This document shows, in pieces, positions 17,163 to 26,078 of a stretch of DNA of 64,000 bases. Made by a program: the position numbers and the translations under genes. The notes under the pieces were generated by a model that saw nothing but the letters and a program-made list of their open reading frames with translations, was not told where the DNA came from and ran no database searches. The stretch spans positions 1,364,001 through 1,428,000 of the forward strand of contig CAVQQQ010000009.1 in NCBI GenBank assembly GCA_963715025.1, read 5' to 3'. Within the stretch, counting starts at the first letter, position 1, and every line of letters begins with the position of its first letter. This DNA comes from DASSJT01 sp963715025. GTDB taxonomy: Bacteria; Actinomycetota; Actinomycetes; Actinomycetales; Dermatophilaceae.

Positions 17163-17959
17163 CGGCAGAAACGAGCAGGTCCGGGGCGAGCGCTGGCCCG
17201 GCCGGCGCTGGCCTGGCCGGCGCTGACCTGACCGGCGCTCGCCTGGCCGGCGCCGATATCGGCCGGCTGGTCACCGACCTGTGCGAGCGCCTGTTCGCCG
17301 AGCTCGACGACCTGCGGGGGATGCTCGTGACAAGCCTGCCGGCCGAGGGGGCGCGCCGGGCCGACGTGGCGATCGAGGCGAGGTGCCACCAGCTGATGCG
17401 GGAGGCCGACGGTCTCGTTGCCGGAGCGGGATGGGTGGCCGCGCCCGGCGTGCTGGCGGACGCGCCCTACTGGCTGGAATGGTGGACGTCGGAGCCAGGG
17501 ACGGGCGGTGCGCCGAAACGGCTTGCGGCAGAGACTGATCCGCGAGCCGTGGGTTTCCGCAACTACACCACGCTGCCCTGGTATGCCGTGCCCCTCGAGA
17601 CGGGTGCCCGGCACATCACGGGCCCTTACGTCGACTATGTGTGCACCGACCAGTACACCCTGACGTTCACGGTTCCGGTGGTGCGCGAGGGGGTCTTTCT
17701 CGGCGTCGCTGGGGCCGACGTGCTGGTGCGGTCGTTCGAGGAAAGGCTGTTCGCTCCGCTGGCCCGGGTGGTCGGCACCAGCGCGATCGTCAACAGCTCG
17801 GGGCGGGTCGTGACCGCGTCCGACCCGCGCTGGGTGACCGGCGACCTGATCCGGGGACTGCCGGTCTCGCAGTGGTGGCGTGGCGAGGACGCCGCCCACG
17901 ACCGGTGGGTCTTCCACGCCTGTCCCGGGCTGCCCCTCGGGGTGATCTCAACCCGCTGA
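17159..17959 (+). CDS. Soluble Cache (PDC-like) sensory-domain protein
   Basis: 266 residues without a signal peptide, membrane helix or output domain. Residues 75-265 look like a Cache/PDC ligand-binding fold: FRNYTTLPWYAVPLETG, ITGPYVDYVCTDQYTLTFTV, then VFLGVAGADVLV, the usual order of a double-Cache pocket. Residues 15-35 (LAGADLTGARLAGADIG) look like four pentapeptide-repeat units. ATGA overlap with the GntR gene means coupled expression. Free-standing Cache proteins next to GntR genes may act as ligand sinks or co-sensors; that role is a guess. Confidence 0.7.
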   Translation: MTAETSRSGASAGPAGAGLAGADLTGARLAGADIGRLVTDLCERLFAELDDLRGMLVTSLPAEGARRADVAIEARCHQLMREADGLVAGAGWVAAPGVLADAPYWLEWWTSEPGTGGAPKRLAAETDPRAVGFRNYTTLPWYAVPLETGARHITGPYVDYVCTDQYTLTFTVPVVREGVFLGVAGADVLVRSFEERLFAPLARVVGTSAIVNSSGRVVTASDPRWVTGDLIRGLPVSQWWRGEDAAHDRWVFHACPGLPLGVISTR

Positions 17960-17972
17960 CGACCTCCCCCGG

Positions 17973-18020
17973 GTCTTCGGAGAATCGCAGGGGCTGGAGC
18001 ACCGGCGATCCTCCGAAGAC
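17973..18020. terminator. Long hairpin between convergent genes
   Basis: GTCTTCGGAGAATCGC (17973-17988) pairs with 18005-18020 with one mismatch in 16, loop 16 nt, without a T-run. It is placed between the convergent Cache and DUF1304 genes, so it probably acts as a bidirectional transcription stop. Confidence 0.6.
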
Positions 18021-18036
18021 TCGCGGCGGGCGTGCC

Positions 18037-18399
18037 TCAGCGGGCGAGGAGGACGGCCCCCAGGGCGACAACGGCAGGGAGGGCCTGGACGTAGAGGATC
18101 CGGCGACTGGCGGTCAGCGCACCGAACACGCCGGCGACGACCACGCAGACGAGGAAGAAGACCTGCACCGCGAAGCGCAGGTGCTCGGGCCCGACGAGCC
18201 CCCAGACCAGCCCGGCAACCAGGAAGCCGTTGTAGAGCCCCTGGTTCGCGGCGAGGACCCTGGTGGCCCGGGCGAAGTCGCGCTCGAGGCCGAAGGCGGC
18301 CCGACCACGGGGCGTGGTCCACAGGAGCATCTCCAGCACCACGATGTAGACGTGGATGAGCGCCACGAGCGCCACCAGCACCACTACGACGGTTGACAT
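18037..18399 (-). CDS. DUF1304 membrane protein
   Basis: 120 residues, four hydrophobic helices. DUF1304 features are LIHVYIVVLEMLLWTT near the N-terminus and NQGLYNGFLVAGLVWGL in the second helix. Widespread small membrane family with no established function. Transcribed alone, with the 17973-18020 hairpin just beyond its stop. Confidence 0.85.
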   Translation of the reverse strand: MSTVVVVLVALVALIHVYIVVLEMLLWTTPRGRAAFGLERDFARATRVLAANQGLYNGFLVAGLVWGLVGPEHLRFAVQVFFLVCVVVAGVFGALTASRRILYVQALPAVVALGAVLLAR

Positions 18400-18462
18400 G
18401 CGCCCAGACTGGCACCGCCCCGACGCCCATGCGAGCAGGCTTCGGTGGACACGCCAACGCGG

Positions 18463-19440
18463 TCAGACGGTCAGCAGGATCTTGCCGATGTGGCGGCTGG
18501 ATTCCATCTCCCGGTGCGCGTCGGCTGCCTGGGCCAGGGGGTAGCGGGAGTGGACGATCGGCCGGATCCGTCCGGACTCCACCAGCGGCCAGACGTGCTC
18601 GCGGACGGCAGCCACGATCGTCGCCTTCTCGGGCGTTGGCCGGGCCCGGAGCGAGGTGCTGATCACAGCGGCTCGCTTGGCCATCAGCCGGGCGAGGTCG
18701 AGCTCGGCCTTGACTCCCCCCTGCAGGCCGATGATGACCAGGCGTCCGCTGCTCGCGAGGGCGTCGAGGTTGCGGGCGAGGTACTTCGCCCCCATGTTGT
18801 CCAGGATCACGTTTGCCCCGGCCCCGTTCGTCGCCGCACGCACCTCCTCGACGAAGTCCTGCTCGCGGTAGTTGACCAGAACGTCGGCACCGAGCTTGCG
18901 ACAGGCCTCCAGCTTCTCGGCCGAGCCCGCCGTCACCGCCACTCGGGCCCCGATCTCGCGCGCCAGCTGGATCGCCATGGTGCCGATCCCGGACGAGCCG
19001 CCATGGACCAGCAGCCACTCGCCGGGCTGCAGGTTGGCGGTCAGGAACACGTTCGACCACACCGTGCACACGACCTCGGGCAGCGCGGCTGCGTCTTCCA
19101 GGGAGACGCCCGTCGGCACCGGGAGCACCTGCCCGGACGGCACGCACACCTGCTCGGCATAGCCGCCCCCGGCCAGCAGAGCGCACACCTCGTCGCCCAC
19201 ACCCCAGCCCGCGACCCCCTCGCCCAGCTTGTCGATACGCCCGCTCACCTCGAGCCCGGGGTACTCCGGCGCGCCTGGGGGTGGCGGGTAGAAACCCATG
19301 CGCTGCATCACGTCCGCCCGGTTTACTCCGGCCGCAGCGACCGCGATCCGCACCTCGCCCGTCGCCGGCTCCGGCGTGCGAACTTCTGCGAGCACCAGGG
19401 CCTCGGGGCCGCCAGGCTGGGGAATCGTGATCGCCTTCAT
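18463..19440 (-). CDS. NAD(P)H:quinone oxidoreductase, PIG3/zeta-crystallin family
   Basis: 325 residues of the medium-chain reductase superfamily. N-terminal GroES-like domain (AAAGVNRADVMQRMGFYPPP) and Rossmann domain with VHGGSSGIGTMAIQLAREIG. No catalytic-zinc ligands are seen, as expected for the quinone oxidoreductase branch. Closest to the TP53I3/PIG3 subgroup. Its ATG overlaps the TGA of the mobA-like gene (ATGA), so it is the second gene of a pair; no functional link between the two is obvious. Confidence 0.88.
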   Translation of the reverse strand: MKAITIPQPGGPEALVLAEVRTPEPATGEVRIAVAAAGVNRADVMQRMGFYPPPPGAPEYPGLEVSGRIDKLGEGVAGWGVGDEVCALLAGGGYAEQVCVPSGQVLPVPTGVSLEDAAALPEVVCTVWSNVFLTANLQPGEWLLVHGGSSGIGTMAIQLAREIGARVAVTAGSAEKLEACRKLGADVLVNYREQDFVEEVRAATNGAGANVILDNMGAKYLARNLDALASSGRLVIIGLQGGVKAELDLARLMAKRAAVISTSLRARPTPEKATIVAAVREHVWPLVESGRIRPIVHSRYPLAQAADAHREMESSRHIGKILLTV

Positions 19441-20024
19441 GGCCCCAACCTACGGCGTGCCTCGTCGAGTTCCTCCGGCGTGTCGATGTCCAGAGCAGCT
19501 GGGTCGGCCACCTCCAGCACGAGATGGCGCAGCCCGTCGAGGAGCCTCATCGCCGGCACTCCCACGGCGGGGGATGGCAGCACGCGGCGCAAGGCTTCGG
19601 TTCGGTATGCCGTGAGCAGCGGTTGCAGACGTCCGCTGCGGTCCCTGCCCACGACGGCCTCCTGGCTGGGGTCGGCCGCCAGGCGGTCGGTCAGGACTGC
19701 GGCGGTACCACCGGCGAACGGCATGTCCCCGCCGACCACCACCATGAGGGGGGTGTCGACCCGGTCGAGCGCCGCAGCGATGGCCGCCACGGGGCCCCCA
19801 CCCGGAGGATCCTCGCGTGCCCAGGCCACCTGGCGCGCGGCTTCCCGCCGCGGACCCACGGCCACCACGGGCCAGTCGCACGGCAGGCCTCGGAGCAGGG
19901 CATCGAGCACCGTCCCGTTGCCGAGCTCGGCCTGCGTCTTGTCGCCCGCACCGAGACGTCGCGACTCACCTCCGCAGAGGACGACGGCAGTGACATCGGT
20001 AGCCCGGCCAGGAGAGTCACTCAC
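19437..20024 (-). CDS. mobA: MobA-like molybdenum cofactor guanylyltransferase
   Basis: 195 residues from GTG 20024; an in-frame ATG at 20057 with GAGG upstream is a possible longer start. It opens with the nucleotidyltransferase signature VVLCGGESRRLGAGDKTQAE and has the metal-binding VVVGGDMPF. MobA attaches GMP to molybdopterin; paralogues use other nucleotides, so specificity is inferred. No other moco genes are nearby. The TGA overlaps the quinone oxidoreductase ATG. Confidence 0.75.
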   Translation of the reverse strand: MSDSPGRATDVTAVVLCGGESRRLGAGDKTQAELGNGTVLDALLRGLPCDWPVVAVGPRREAARQVAWAREDPPGGGPVAAIAAALDRVDTPLMVVVGGDMPFAGGTAAVLTDRLAADPSQEAVVGRDRSGRLQPLLTAYRTEALRRVLPSPAVGVPAMRLLDGLRHLVLEVADPAALDIDTPEELDEARRRLGP

Positions 20025-20074
20025 GGTGACATTGTCGCGGAGCGGGCCGGCCGGCATACCTCGGCAGTCCTGTG

Positions 20075-20100
20075 ACTTGACATCAAGTGAACTTGACATC
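20075..20100. promoter_or_regulatory. Divergent operator/promoter region of the MFS gene
   Basis: ACTTGACATCAAGT (20075-20088) is a perfect 6+2+6 palindrome; ACTTGACATC repeats at 20091-20100. Both contain a TTGACA hexamer usable as a -35 box. It lies 14 bp before the MFS start, so a repressor bound here would block it. Confidence 0.5.
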
Positions 20101-20114
20101 CGAAGGTTGCGCCC

Positions 20115-21527
20115 ATGACTGCCATCGCCGAGGCCGGTACCGCTGAGACCGGCACTGCTGAACCGAACACCGCACTTGCCCCGGCCCCGGCGCGGCTCTG
20201 GGGGCCCGAGTCCAGAGCCCTGGCCATCGGCGCGCTCGCGCTGGTCACCCTCGGCGCTCTGGAGAACCGTGCAGTGAACACCGTTCTCCCGACGATGCTG
20301 CACGAGCTCGGCAGCATCAACAGCATCGGTCTGGTGAGTGCCGTCCCGCTGATCACGTACATGGTGTCGATGGCGGTGTCGGGTTGGTGGGCCGACCGCT
20401 CAGGCCCGCTGCCGGTGCTGTGGACCGGGGCGGGGCTGTTCGCGGCGGCCCAGGTGCTGGTGGGGACCAGCACCGGCCTCGCCACGGTGGTGGTCGGCCG
20501 GCTGATCAGCGGCATGGCTGAGGGGATGCTGGACGTCTCGCTGATGGTCCTCGTTGCCGTTTCACTGGACGAGCGGCTGCGGCCGCGGCTGGTGGCGCTG
20601 TTCACCACGGCGTGGATCCTGCCGTCCGTTCTGGGCCCGGTGTTCGTCGGGACGGCCGCCGAGCAGTTCGGCTGGCGGGCCGTCTTCCTGGGCGGCGTGG
20701 TACTGCTCGTCCCGACCATGCTGGCGCTGCGACCGGCGATGCGGCGGGCCAAGCGCTCGGACATGGAACCGGACGCCGACGCGCCGATGCTGCGGTCGCT
20801 GCTGCCCTGGGCCGTGCTGGCTGCAGCCGCGCTGGTGGCGCTGAACGAGGCGCCACTGCTCCCCGGCCCGGCCATCGTCAGGGGCGGGCTGCTGGCTGCC
20901 GCCGTAGTGACCATCTGGCTTGCGGCGCGCCGGCTCCTGCCAGCCGGCACCTTCGCCGTGTCGTGCGGAATCGGCGGCCTGGTGGCCCTGCGGGGTCTGC
21001 TCGGGGCGGCATTCATGGGCGTGGGCGGGTTCCTCCCACTGGTGCTGACCGAGCTGCACGGATACGGCCCGGCCGCAGCGGGGATCAGCCTGAGCATCAC
21101 TGGCGTGATGTGGTCGACGGGATCACACATCCAGAGCCGCTGGGCGAAGGGCCCCGAGGTCCTGCTGACGGTGGGCTTCGGAGCCCTCACGGCGGGCCTG
21201 GCTGCGACCACCACACTGGCCTGGACCAGTCTGCCGCCGGTGGCAGGCCTCACCGGGTGGGCGGTCGCCGGACTGGGCATCGGCATGACGTCCTCCACGC
21301 TGGCGGTCCAGGTCATGGGGCTGTCGGACGACACCAACCAGGGACGGAACAACGCGGGATCGATGATGGCGGCGAGTGTGGCGATGGCCGTGTTCATGGC
21401 GGGCGCCACGACCGTTATCGCCATCGTCGGCGAGCCGTCGCGGCTCGCCCTCGGCATCATCACCACGACGGCGGCGGCGCTGGGTCTCGCCGGCCTCGCA
21501 GCCACGCGCCGGGTCTGCGGGCTCTAG
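20115..21527 (+). CDS. MFS transporter (drug:H+ antiporter-like)
   Basis: 470 residues with about 14 hydrophobic segments. Motif A is GWWADRSGPLPVL and the helix-4/5 region is RLISGMAEGMLDVSLMV. It looks like the 14-helix DHA2 or siderophore-exporter type. The first 35 residues are Ala/Glu-rich and cytoplasmic. No dedicated regulator is adjacent, but the start is immediately preceded by a symmetric operator-like element. Substrate unknown. Confidence 0.82.
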   Translation: MTAIAEAGTAETGTAEPNTALAPAPARLWGPESRALAIGALALVTLGALENRAVNTVLPTMLHELGSINSIGLVSAVPLITYMVSMAVSGWWADRSGPLPVLWTGAGLFAAAQVLVGTSTGLATVVVGRLISGMAEGMLDVSLMVLVAVSLDERLRPRLVALFTTAWILPSVLGPVFVGTAAEQFGWRAVFLGGVVLLVPTMLALRPAMRRAKRSDMEPDADAPMLRSLLPWAVLAAAALVALNEAPLLPGPAIVRGGLLAAAVVTIWLAARRLLPAGTFAVSCGIGGLVALRGLLGAAFMGVGGFLPLVLTELHGYGPAAAGISLSITGVMWSTGSHIQSRWAKGPEVLLTVGFGALTAGLAATTTLAWTSLPPVAGLTGWAVAGLGIGMTSSTLAVQVMGLSDDTNQGRNNAGSMMAASVAMAVFMAGATTVIAIVGEPSRLALGIITTTAAALGLAGLAATRRVCGL

Positions 21528-21571
21528 GCCGTCGCTCGCGTTGAGCCAGCGCGCTGGATCAGCCCGCCGGA

Positions 21572-22270
21572 TCAGCCCGCGGCCGAGGGTTTCATCGACG
21601 GGCAGGCATCGACGGGTCCCACGGCGACCAGCTCGAAGTGCCACCACTCGTTCGCATACGTGCGGCACAGCCCGTATGCCGTGCCGTGGGCCTGCAGCCA
21701 CTGCGCCGCTCCCAGCGGCTGGACGTCCACAGCGAGTCCCTGCACATGCGCCGAGTCCTCAGGTGCGAGAACCCATTTGGCGGCCTCGGTGCTGCTGCCG
21801 TACTTCGCCACCGCCCGGTCGAAGAGGATCTGCTGGTACTCGGCACTGCGCCAGCCGGAGCGGATCGTCATCGGGTGGCCGGCCCTGGCCGCGGCGGCGG
21901 CCGCTCGCTTGTAGGCCCTCGCCATCGGCGGCTGGAGGTTGGTTGTCCCGTGGACGGCGTCGTTGAGGCCGATCGTGGTGGGCGGGACCCAGGGGGAGGC
22001 GATAGCCATGGTCGGCGGGGGAGTCGTCGAGCTGGACGTGGGCGGGGGGGTCGTGGTGACGACGGGCTCGGTGCTCCGCGTCGGCGAACCGAGCCCGGCA
22101 CTCGCGGTGACCGCGGTGTGACCACCGCGTGCCACGGCATACCCGCTGGTCAGGGTCACGATCCCGAGCAGGAGGCCGAACGTGCGGCGCAGCCGCTGCC
22201 GCCGGCGCAGCCCGCCGGACACGTGCGTCCGCGCCGCGTACACCTCCGCCCCGCGCGCCTCTCCCACCAC
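21572..22270 (-). CDS. VanY-like D-alanyl-D-alanine carboxypeptidase (peptidase M15)
   Basis: 232 residues from a GTG start. One membrane anchor (about 28-50) is followed by a Thr/Pro/Ser-rich wall-spanning linker and an M15B domain. Zinc ligands and catalytic residues are in the motifs SGWRSAEYQQ, SAHVQGLAVDV (the SxHxxGxAxD motif) and NEWWHFE. It should trim D-Ala-D-Ala ends of peptidoglycan outside the membrane. It converges on the MFS gene at 20115 with a 44 bp gap. Confidence 0.88.
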   Translation of the reverse strand: MVGEARGAEVYAARTHVSGGLRRRQRLRRTFGLLLGIVTLTSGYAVARGGHTAVTASAGLGSPTRSTEPVVTTTPPPTSSSTTPPPTMAIASPWVPPTTIGLNDAVHGTTNLQPPMARAYKRAAAAAARAGHPMTIRSGWRSAEYQQILFDRAVAKYGSSTEAAKWVLAPEDSAHVQGLAVDVQPLGAAQWLQAHGTAYGLCRTYANEWWHFELVAVGPVDACPSMKPSAAG

Positions 22271-22281
22271 CCGACCCCCTC

Positions 22282-23067
22282 TCAGCGGGCAGTCTCCCCG
22301 CGCTGGGCCGGCCGCGCACCCAGACGCGCCGACACTGCGGCCGCAGCACGGCCCACCGCCACCACCAGGAGCTCGCGCTCGGCGTGGTCGACTTCGTCAT
22401 TGCGGTACGTCACCGCGACCCCGGCGACCGGGTGTCCGGTGTGGTCGAGCACGGCCTTGGCGACGGAGGCGAGGCCCTCGGTGACCTGGCCGTCCTCCTC
22501 GGCGAAGCCGCGGGAGCGCACGTCCACCAAGATGCGCCGAAGGTCCCCGATGGTTGCCGGGCCGCGGCCGTTGCGCTGCACGAGGACGTCCTTGTGCGGG
22601 AAGAGAGCGCGCAGCTGGGCGGGTGGCAGCTCCGCCAGCATGGCGAGTCCGCTCGCGGTGAGTGTCGCGGGGAGGCGGACTCCGACATCGCTGACCAGGA
22701 GGGAGCGACCGGGCGCCCGCTCTTCGATGACGTAGAGCACGTCGCGTCCGTGGAGCACGGCGAGGTGAGCGTTCTGAGTCGTGAAGTCGACCAGACGGCC
22801 CAGGACCGGGCGCGCGATGCGCTGGAGCGGGGCCTGCCGCTGGTAGGCGGAGCCCAGCTCGTAGGCCGCAACGCCGAGTCCGTAGCGGCGCTCCTCGGCG
22901 AGGTGGGTCACGAAGCCGTGCTCCCGCAGGACGGTCAGGAGGTGGTAGGTGCTGCTCCGGGGGAGGCCGAGGTCGCGGGCGATAGCGGCCGCAGGAAGCG
23001 GCTCGGTGTGCCGGGCCAGGAGCATGAGCAGCTCGAGGGCCTGCCCGACGGCAGGTGCGTTCGCCAT
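22282..23067 (-). CDS. IclR-family transcriptional regulator
   Basis: 261 residues from ATG 23067; a GTG at 23091 is possible but less likely. The N-terminal winged helix includes PAAAIARDLGLPRSSTYHLL and the C-terminal IclR effector domain covers residues about 75-250 (GRSLLVSDVGVRLPATLTAS, SRGFAEEDGQVTEGLASVA). Divergent from the MFS pump at 23158, with a long palindrome between them. It may regulate the pump, itself, or the VanY gene 11 bp downstream. Confidence 0.87.
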   Translation of the reverse strand: MANAPAVGQALELLMLLARHTEPLPAAAIARDLGLPRSSTYHLLTVLREHGFVTHLAEERRYGLGVAAYELGSAYQRQAPLQRIARPVLGRLVDFTTQNAHLAVLHGRDVLYVIEERAPGRSLLVSDVGVRLPATLTASGLAMLAELPPAQLRALFPHKDVLVQRNGRGPATIGDLRRILVDVRSRGFAEEDGQVTEGLASVAKAVLDHTGHPVAGVAVTYRNDEVDHAERELLVVAVGRAAAAVSARLGARPAQRGETAR

Positions 23068-23104
23068 GGGGTAAGTGTGGCAGTGGCTCACTCTTGACAG
23101 TCCC

Positions 23105-23133
23105 TATCAGTTGATAGTAACTATTATCTGATA
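23105..23133. promoter_or_regulatory. 29 bp palindromic operator overlapping the promoter of the MFS gene
   Basis: Outer arms TATCAG and CTGATA, inner arms ATAGT and ACTAT around a central A; only the two spacer positions differ. TTGACA at 23094-23099 is a good -35 box, so the palindrome covers the -10 region. Likely target of the co-transcribed TetR protein (24753) or of the divergent IclR protein. Confidence 0.75.
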
Positions 23134-23157
23134 CAAACTCTCACGAAGGAGCCTGAG

Positions 23158-24756
23158 ATGACCGGACACAGGGTGACCGCCGCCCCTGACCCTCGGCGCT
23201 GGTGGACCCTGGGCGCCATGGCCCTGGCCGTGCTGGCCATCGGCCTCGACCTCACGATCCTCAGCACCGCCCTTCCCACCCTTTCCCGGGACCTGCATGC
23301 ATCGACGACCGACCTGCAGTGGTTCGCCAACGCGTACACGCTTGTCCTTGCCGCGCTGATGCTCCCGGCTGGGGCCGTGTCGGACCGCGTTGGACCGAAG
23401 CCGCTGATGATCGGCGCCCTCGTGGTGTTCGGCGCCGCGTCGATCGGCTGCGGCCTGAGCACGTCCCCCGGCGTGCTGACCGGGTTCCGGGCAATGCTGG
23501 GCCTCGGTGCCGCATTCCTCATGCCCGTCTCCATGTCCCTGCTCACGATCGTCTTCCCGGCGCAGGAGCGGGCCCGGGCCATGGGGCTGTGGATCACCGC
23601 CAACTCGCTCGGCATCCCGGTCGGCCCACTGCTGGGGGGCTGGATGCTGGACCACTTTCACTGGGGGTGGGTCTTCTTCATCAACGTTCCGGTGGTCCTC
23701 CTGGCCCTTGTCGCCGTCGCGATCTTGGTGCCGCGCACTCGAGGGTCGCGGACGGCTCGGATCGACGGCATCGGGATCGGCCTGTCGAGCGCGGGCCTCG
23801 TCCTGCTGACCTATGGCTTCATCCGCGCGGGCGAGGACGGCTGGAGCTCGGGGGCGCCCTGGCGGCTCATCGCAGCCGGAGTCCTGGCGATGGCTGGCTT
23901 CGTGTGGCAGCAGAGCCGAACGGGCTCCGGGCTCGTCGACCTCTCGCTGTTCCGGTCGCGAACCTTCACTTGGTCGACCCTGCTGCTGACGCTGACCGCA
24001 TTCGGGATGATGGGGCTGATGTTCGTGCTGCCCCAGTACTTCCAGTCGGTCCGCGGGGCAAGCGCGTTCGAGTCGGGACTGCGGCTCCTGCCGGTGATCC
24101 TGGGCCTGGCCGTCGGCGCTCGCGCCGGAGACCGGCTCGTGGCGCGGCTGGGGGGCCGGGTCGTGGCGCCGCTGGGTCTGGGCCTGATCGCCACCGCGGG
24201 CGTGCTCGGCGCGCAGACCACCGTGGTCTCCTCGTGGTGGTTCGTCCACGGGTGGGAGGCTCTGGCCGGGGTAGGCATGGGTCTGGCGCTGCCGATCCTG
24301 GTGGCCCTCGGCACCTCGGAGCTGCCTGAGGGTCGCAGCGGCAGCGGCTCGGCCGTGCTCCAGACCGCACGCCAGGTGGGCGGGACTCTGGGCGTGGCCA
24401 TCCTGGGGTCCGTCTTGGCGGCGGGCTACCGTTCCGGACTCGACGTCGGCGGCCTGCCCACCGCCCTGGCGCAAACGGCGAGGGACGGCCTCCAGGGTGC
24501 GATCGCGATCGCGAACGCGGCGCACGTCCCGGCGCTCGGCGACAGCGCCCGGGCCGCCTTCGTCTCCGGGATGTCGCTGACCCTCGTGGTCACCTCGCTG
24601 GTGCTGGTGCTGCCCGTGATAGCGGGCGTGGCCTATCTGCCCGGGCGTCGGGCCGGGTCTGCGCTGCTGGTTGACCGCGACGACGCTGACCGCGGATCAG
24701 CGGCGAGCGCTGCACGGGGCGGCATGCCCAGTGCGCCTGCCACAATGCCCGAATGA
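23158..24756 (+). CDS. EmrB/QacA-type MFS drug exporter (DHA2, 14 helices)
   Basis: 532 residues, ATG preceded by GAAGGAG at 8 nt. Family motifs are the helix-1 stretch LDLTILSTALPTLSRDL, motif A GAVSDRVGPKPLMIG, motif B MLGLGAAFLMPVSMSLL and motif C LGIPVGPLLGGWMLDHFHW. Proton-driven multidrug efflux is the family role. The stop overlaps the ATG of a TetR gene (ATGA), giving a pump-repressor operon behind the 29 bp operator. Confidence 0.9.
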   Translation: MTGHRVTAAPDPRRWWTLGAMALAVLAIGLDLTILSTALPTLSRDLHASTTDLQWFANAYTLVLAALMLPAGAVSDRVGPKPLMIGALVVFGAASIGCGLSTSPGVLTGFRAMLGLGAAFLMPVSMSLLTIVFPAQERARAMGLWITANSLGIPVGPLLGGWMLDHFHWGWVFFINVPVVLLALVAVAILVPRTRGSRTARIDGIGIGLSSAGLVLLTYGFIRAGEDGWSSGAPWRLIAAGVLAMAGFVWQQSRTGSGLVDLSLFRSRTFTWSTLLLTLTAFGMMGLMFVLPQYFQSVRGASAFESGLRLLPVILGLAVGARAGDRLVARLGGRVVAPLGLGLIATAGVLGAQTTVVSSWWFVHGWEALAGVGMGLALPILVALGTSELPEGRSGSGSAVLQTARQVGGTLGVAILGSVLAAGYRSGLDVGGLPTALAQTARDGLQGAIAIANAAHVPALGDSARAAFVSGMSLTLVVTSLVLVLPVIAGVAYLPGRRAGSALLVDRDDADRGSAASAARGGMPSAPATMPE

Positions 24757-25376
24757 CCCAGACAGGACCCTCGCGTCCTTCGCCCCCGGCACCACAACCG
24801 GGGGCCACGCGCCTGAGCCTGCGCGAGCGCAAGAAGCTCGAGACCCGCCTCGCGATCCAGGACCAGGCCCTGCGGCTCTTCGTGGCGAACGGCTACGACG
24901 CCACGACCGTGGACCAGGTCGCCGAGGCCGCCGGCGTGTCGCCGGCCACTTTCTTCCGCTACTTCCCCACGAAGGAAGACGCTGTGCTCTTCGACAGCTT
25001 GGACCCGGTGATGATCGAGATTCTCTTGGCACAGCCGGCGTCGATGCGCCCGCTCGCGGCGATGCGCAGCACTCTGACCCAGATGCTCGACCAGATCTCG
25101 CCGGAGGAACGAGAGCGCGAGCTAACCCGGCAGCGCCTCGTGAGCAGCGTGCCGGAACTGCGGGCCCGCCAAATCGACGCGATGGCCCAGGGCATCGAGC
25201 TGCTGGCGGACGCCATGGCCGAGCGGGAAGGGCTCGAGCGCGGCCATCCGCGGTCTCGCGCCTGGGCTGGTGCCGTGGTCGGGGTGGTCATGGCCATGTA
25301 CCTTGCCGACCCCGCATCGAACTTCATGGACAAGATCGACGGTGCCCTCTCCCTGCTCGAGGAGGGTCTGTTCTGA
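24753..25376 (+). CDS. TetR-family regulator co-transcribed with the exporter
   Basis: 207 residues. DNA-binding helix-turn-helix: TVDQVAEAAGVSPATFFRYF followed by PTKEDAV. The ligand domain (about 85-205) is not assignable to a subgroup by eye. Overlaps the pump gene by 4 bp, so it is expected to sense the pump substrate and repress at 23105-23133. Confidence 0.88.
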   Translation: MTQTGPSRPSPPAPQPGATRLSLRERKKLETRLAIQDQALRLFVANGYDATTVDQVAEAAGVSPATFFRYFPTKEDAVLFDSLDPVMIEILLAQPASMRPLAAMRSTLTQMLDQISPEERERELTRQRLVSSVPELRARQIDAMAQGIELLADAMAEREGLERGHPRSRAWAGAVVGVVMAMYLADPASNFMDKIDGALSLLEEGLF

Positions 25377-25394
25377 GGTGCGTGCGCGCCGGCG

Positions 25395-26078
25395 TCAGGC
25401 CAGCCAGCGGTAGCGGCGCTCGGGCCGGCCGGTGCTGCCGTACCTGAGGGAGACCTCGGCGCGCCCGGTCGTGACGAAGTGCTCGAGGTAACGGCGGGCG
25501 CTCACGCGAGACACCCCGAGGGACTCGGCACACTCGCTGGCGGAGAGGCTCGAATCGGGCTGCGTGGCCTCACGAAGGGCCTGTTCGGCGAGCTGGGCGG
25601 TCTCCGGACTCATGCCCTTGGGGAGGTCGACGGCTGCGCGGGGCGGCGGGCGGCGCCCGAGGACGGGGTCGATGTCGCCCTGGCCGGACACCCGCGCCTC
25701 GTCCAGTCTCTCCCGGCTGGCGGCGTAGTCCTCGAGCCGAGCCCTGAGGTCTCCGAACGAGAACGGCTTGAGCACGTAGTCGACCACGCCGTGGCGCATG
25801 GCCGACCGCACGGAGTCGATGTCCTTCGCCGCGCTGATCACGATGACGTCGCTGGTGTGCCCTTCCGCGCGCAGCCGGGCGACCACGTCAAGCCCGAACA
25901 TGTCGGCGAGGTAGAGGTCGAGGAGGACCAGGTCCGGGGACTTGCGGGCCACTGCGGCCAGGGCCTCGGCCCCGGAGTGGGCCATGCCCACGACCTCGAA
26001 GCTCTCGACCCGCTCGAGGAAGCCCTGGTGGATCCGGGCGACCATGAAGTCGTCGTCGACGACGAGGACGCGGATCAC
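25395..26078 (-). CDS. CitB/DcuR-type response regulator, kinase partner collapsed
   Basis: 227 residues from GTG 26078. Receiver domain with acidic pocket DDD at 8-10, phospho-acceptor Asp in LVLLDLYLADM and the conserved Lys in YVLKPFSFGDL. The output domain has a helix-turn-helix near the C-terminus (LSASECAESLGVSRVSARRY), typical of regulators paired with CitA/DcuS di- and tricarboxylate sensors. Its GTG overlaps the stop of the frame holding the kinase remnant, showing that a kinase once preceded it in the same operon. It now lacks a cognate sensor here. Confidence 0.88.
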   Translation of the reverse strand: MIRVLVVDDDFMVARIHQGFLERVESFEVVGMAHSGAEALAAVARKSPDLVLLDLYLADMFGLDVVARLRAEGHTSDVIVISAAKDIDSVRSAMRHGVVDYVLKPFSFGDLRARLEDYAASRERLDEARVSGQGDIDPVLGRRPPPRAAVDLPKGMSPETAQLAEQALREATQPDSSLSASECAESLGVSRVSARRYLEHFVTTGRAEVSLRYGSTGRPERRYRWLA

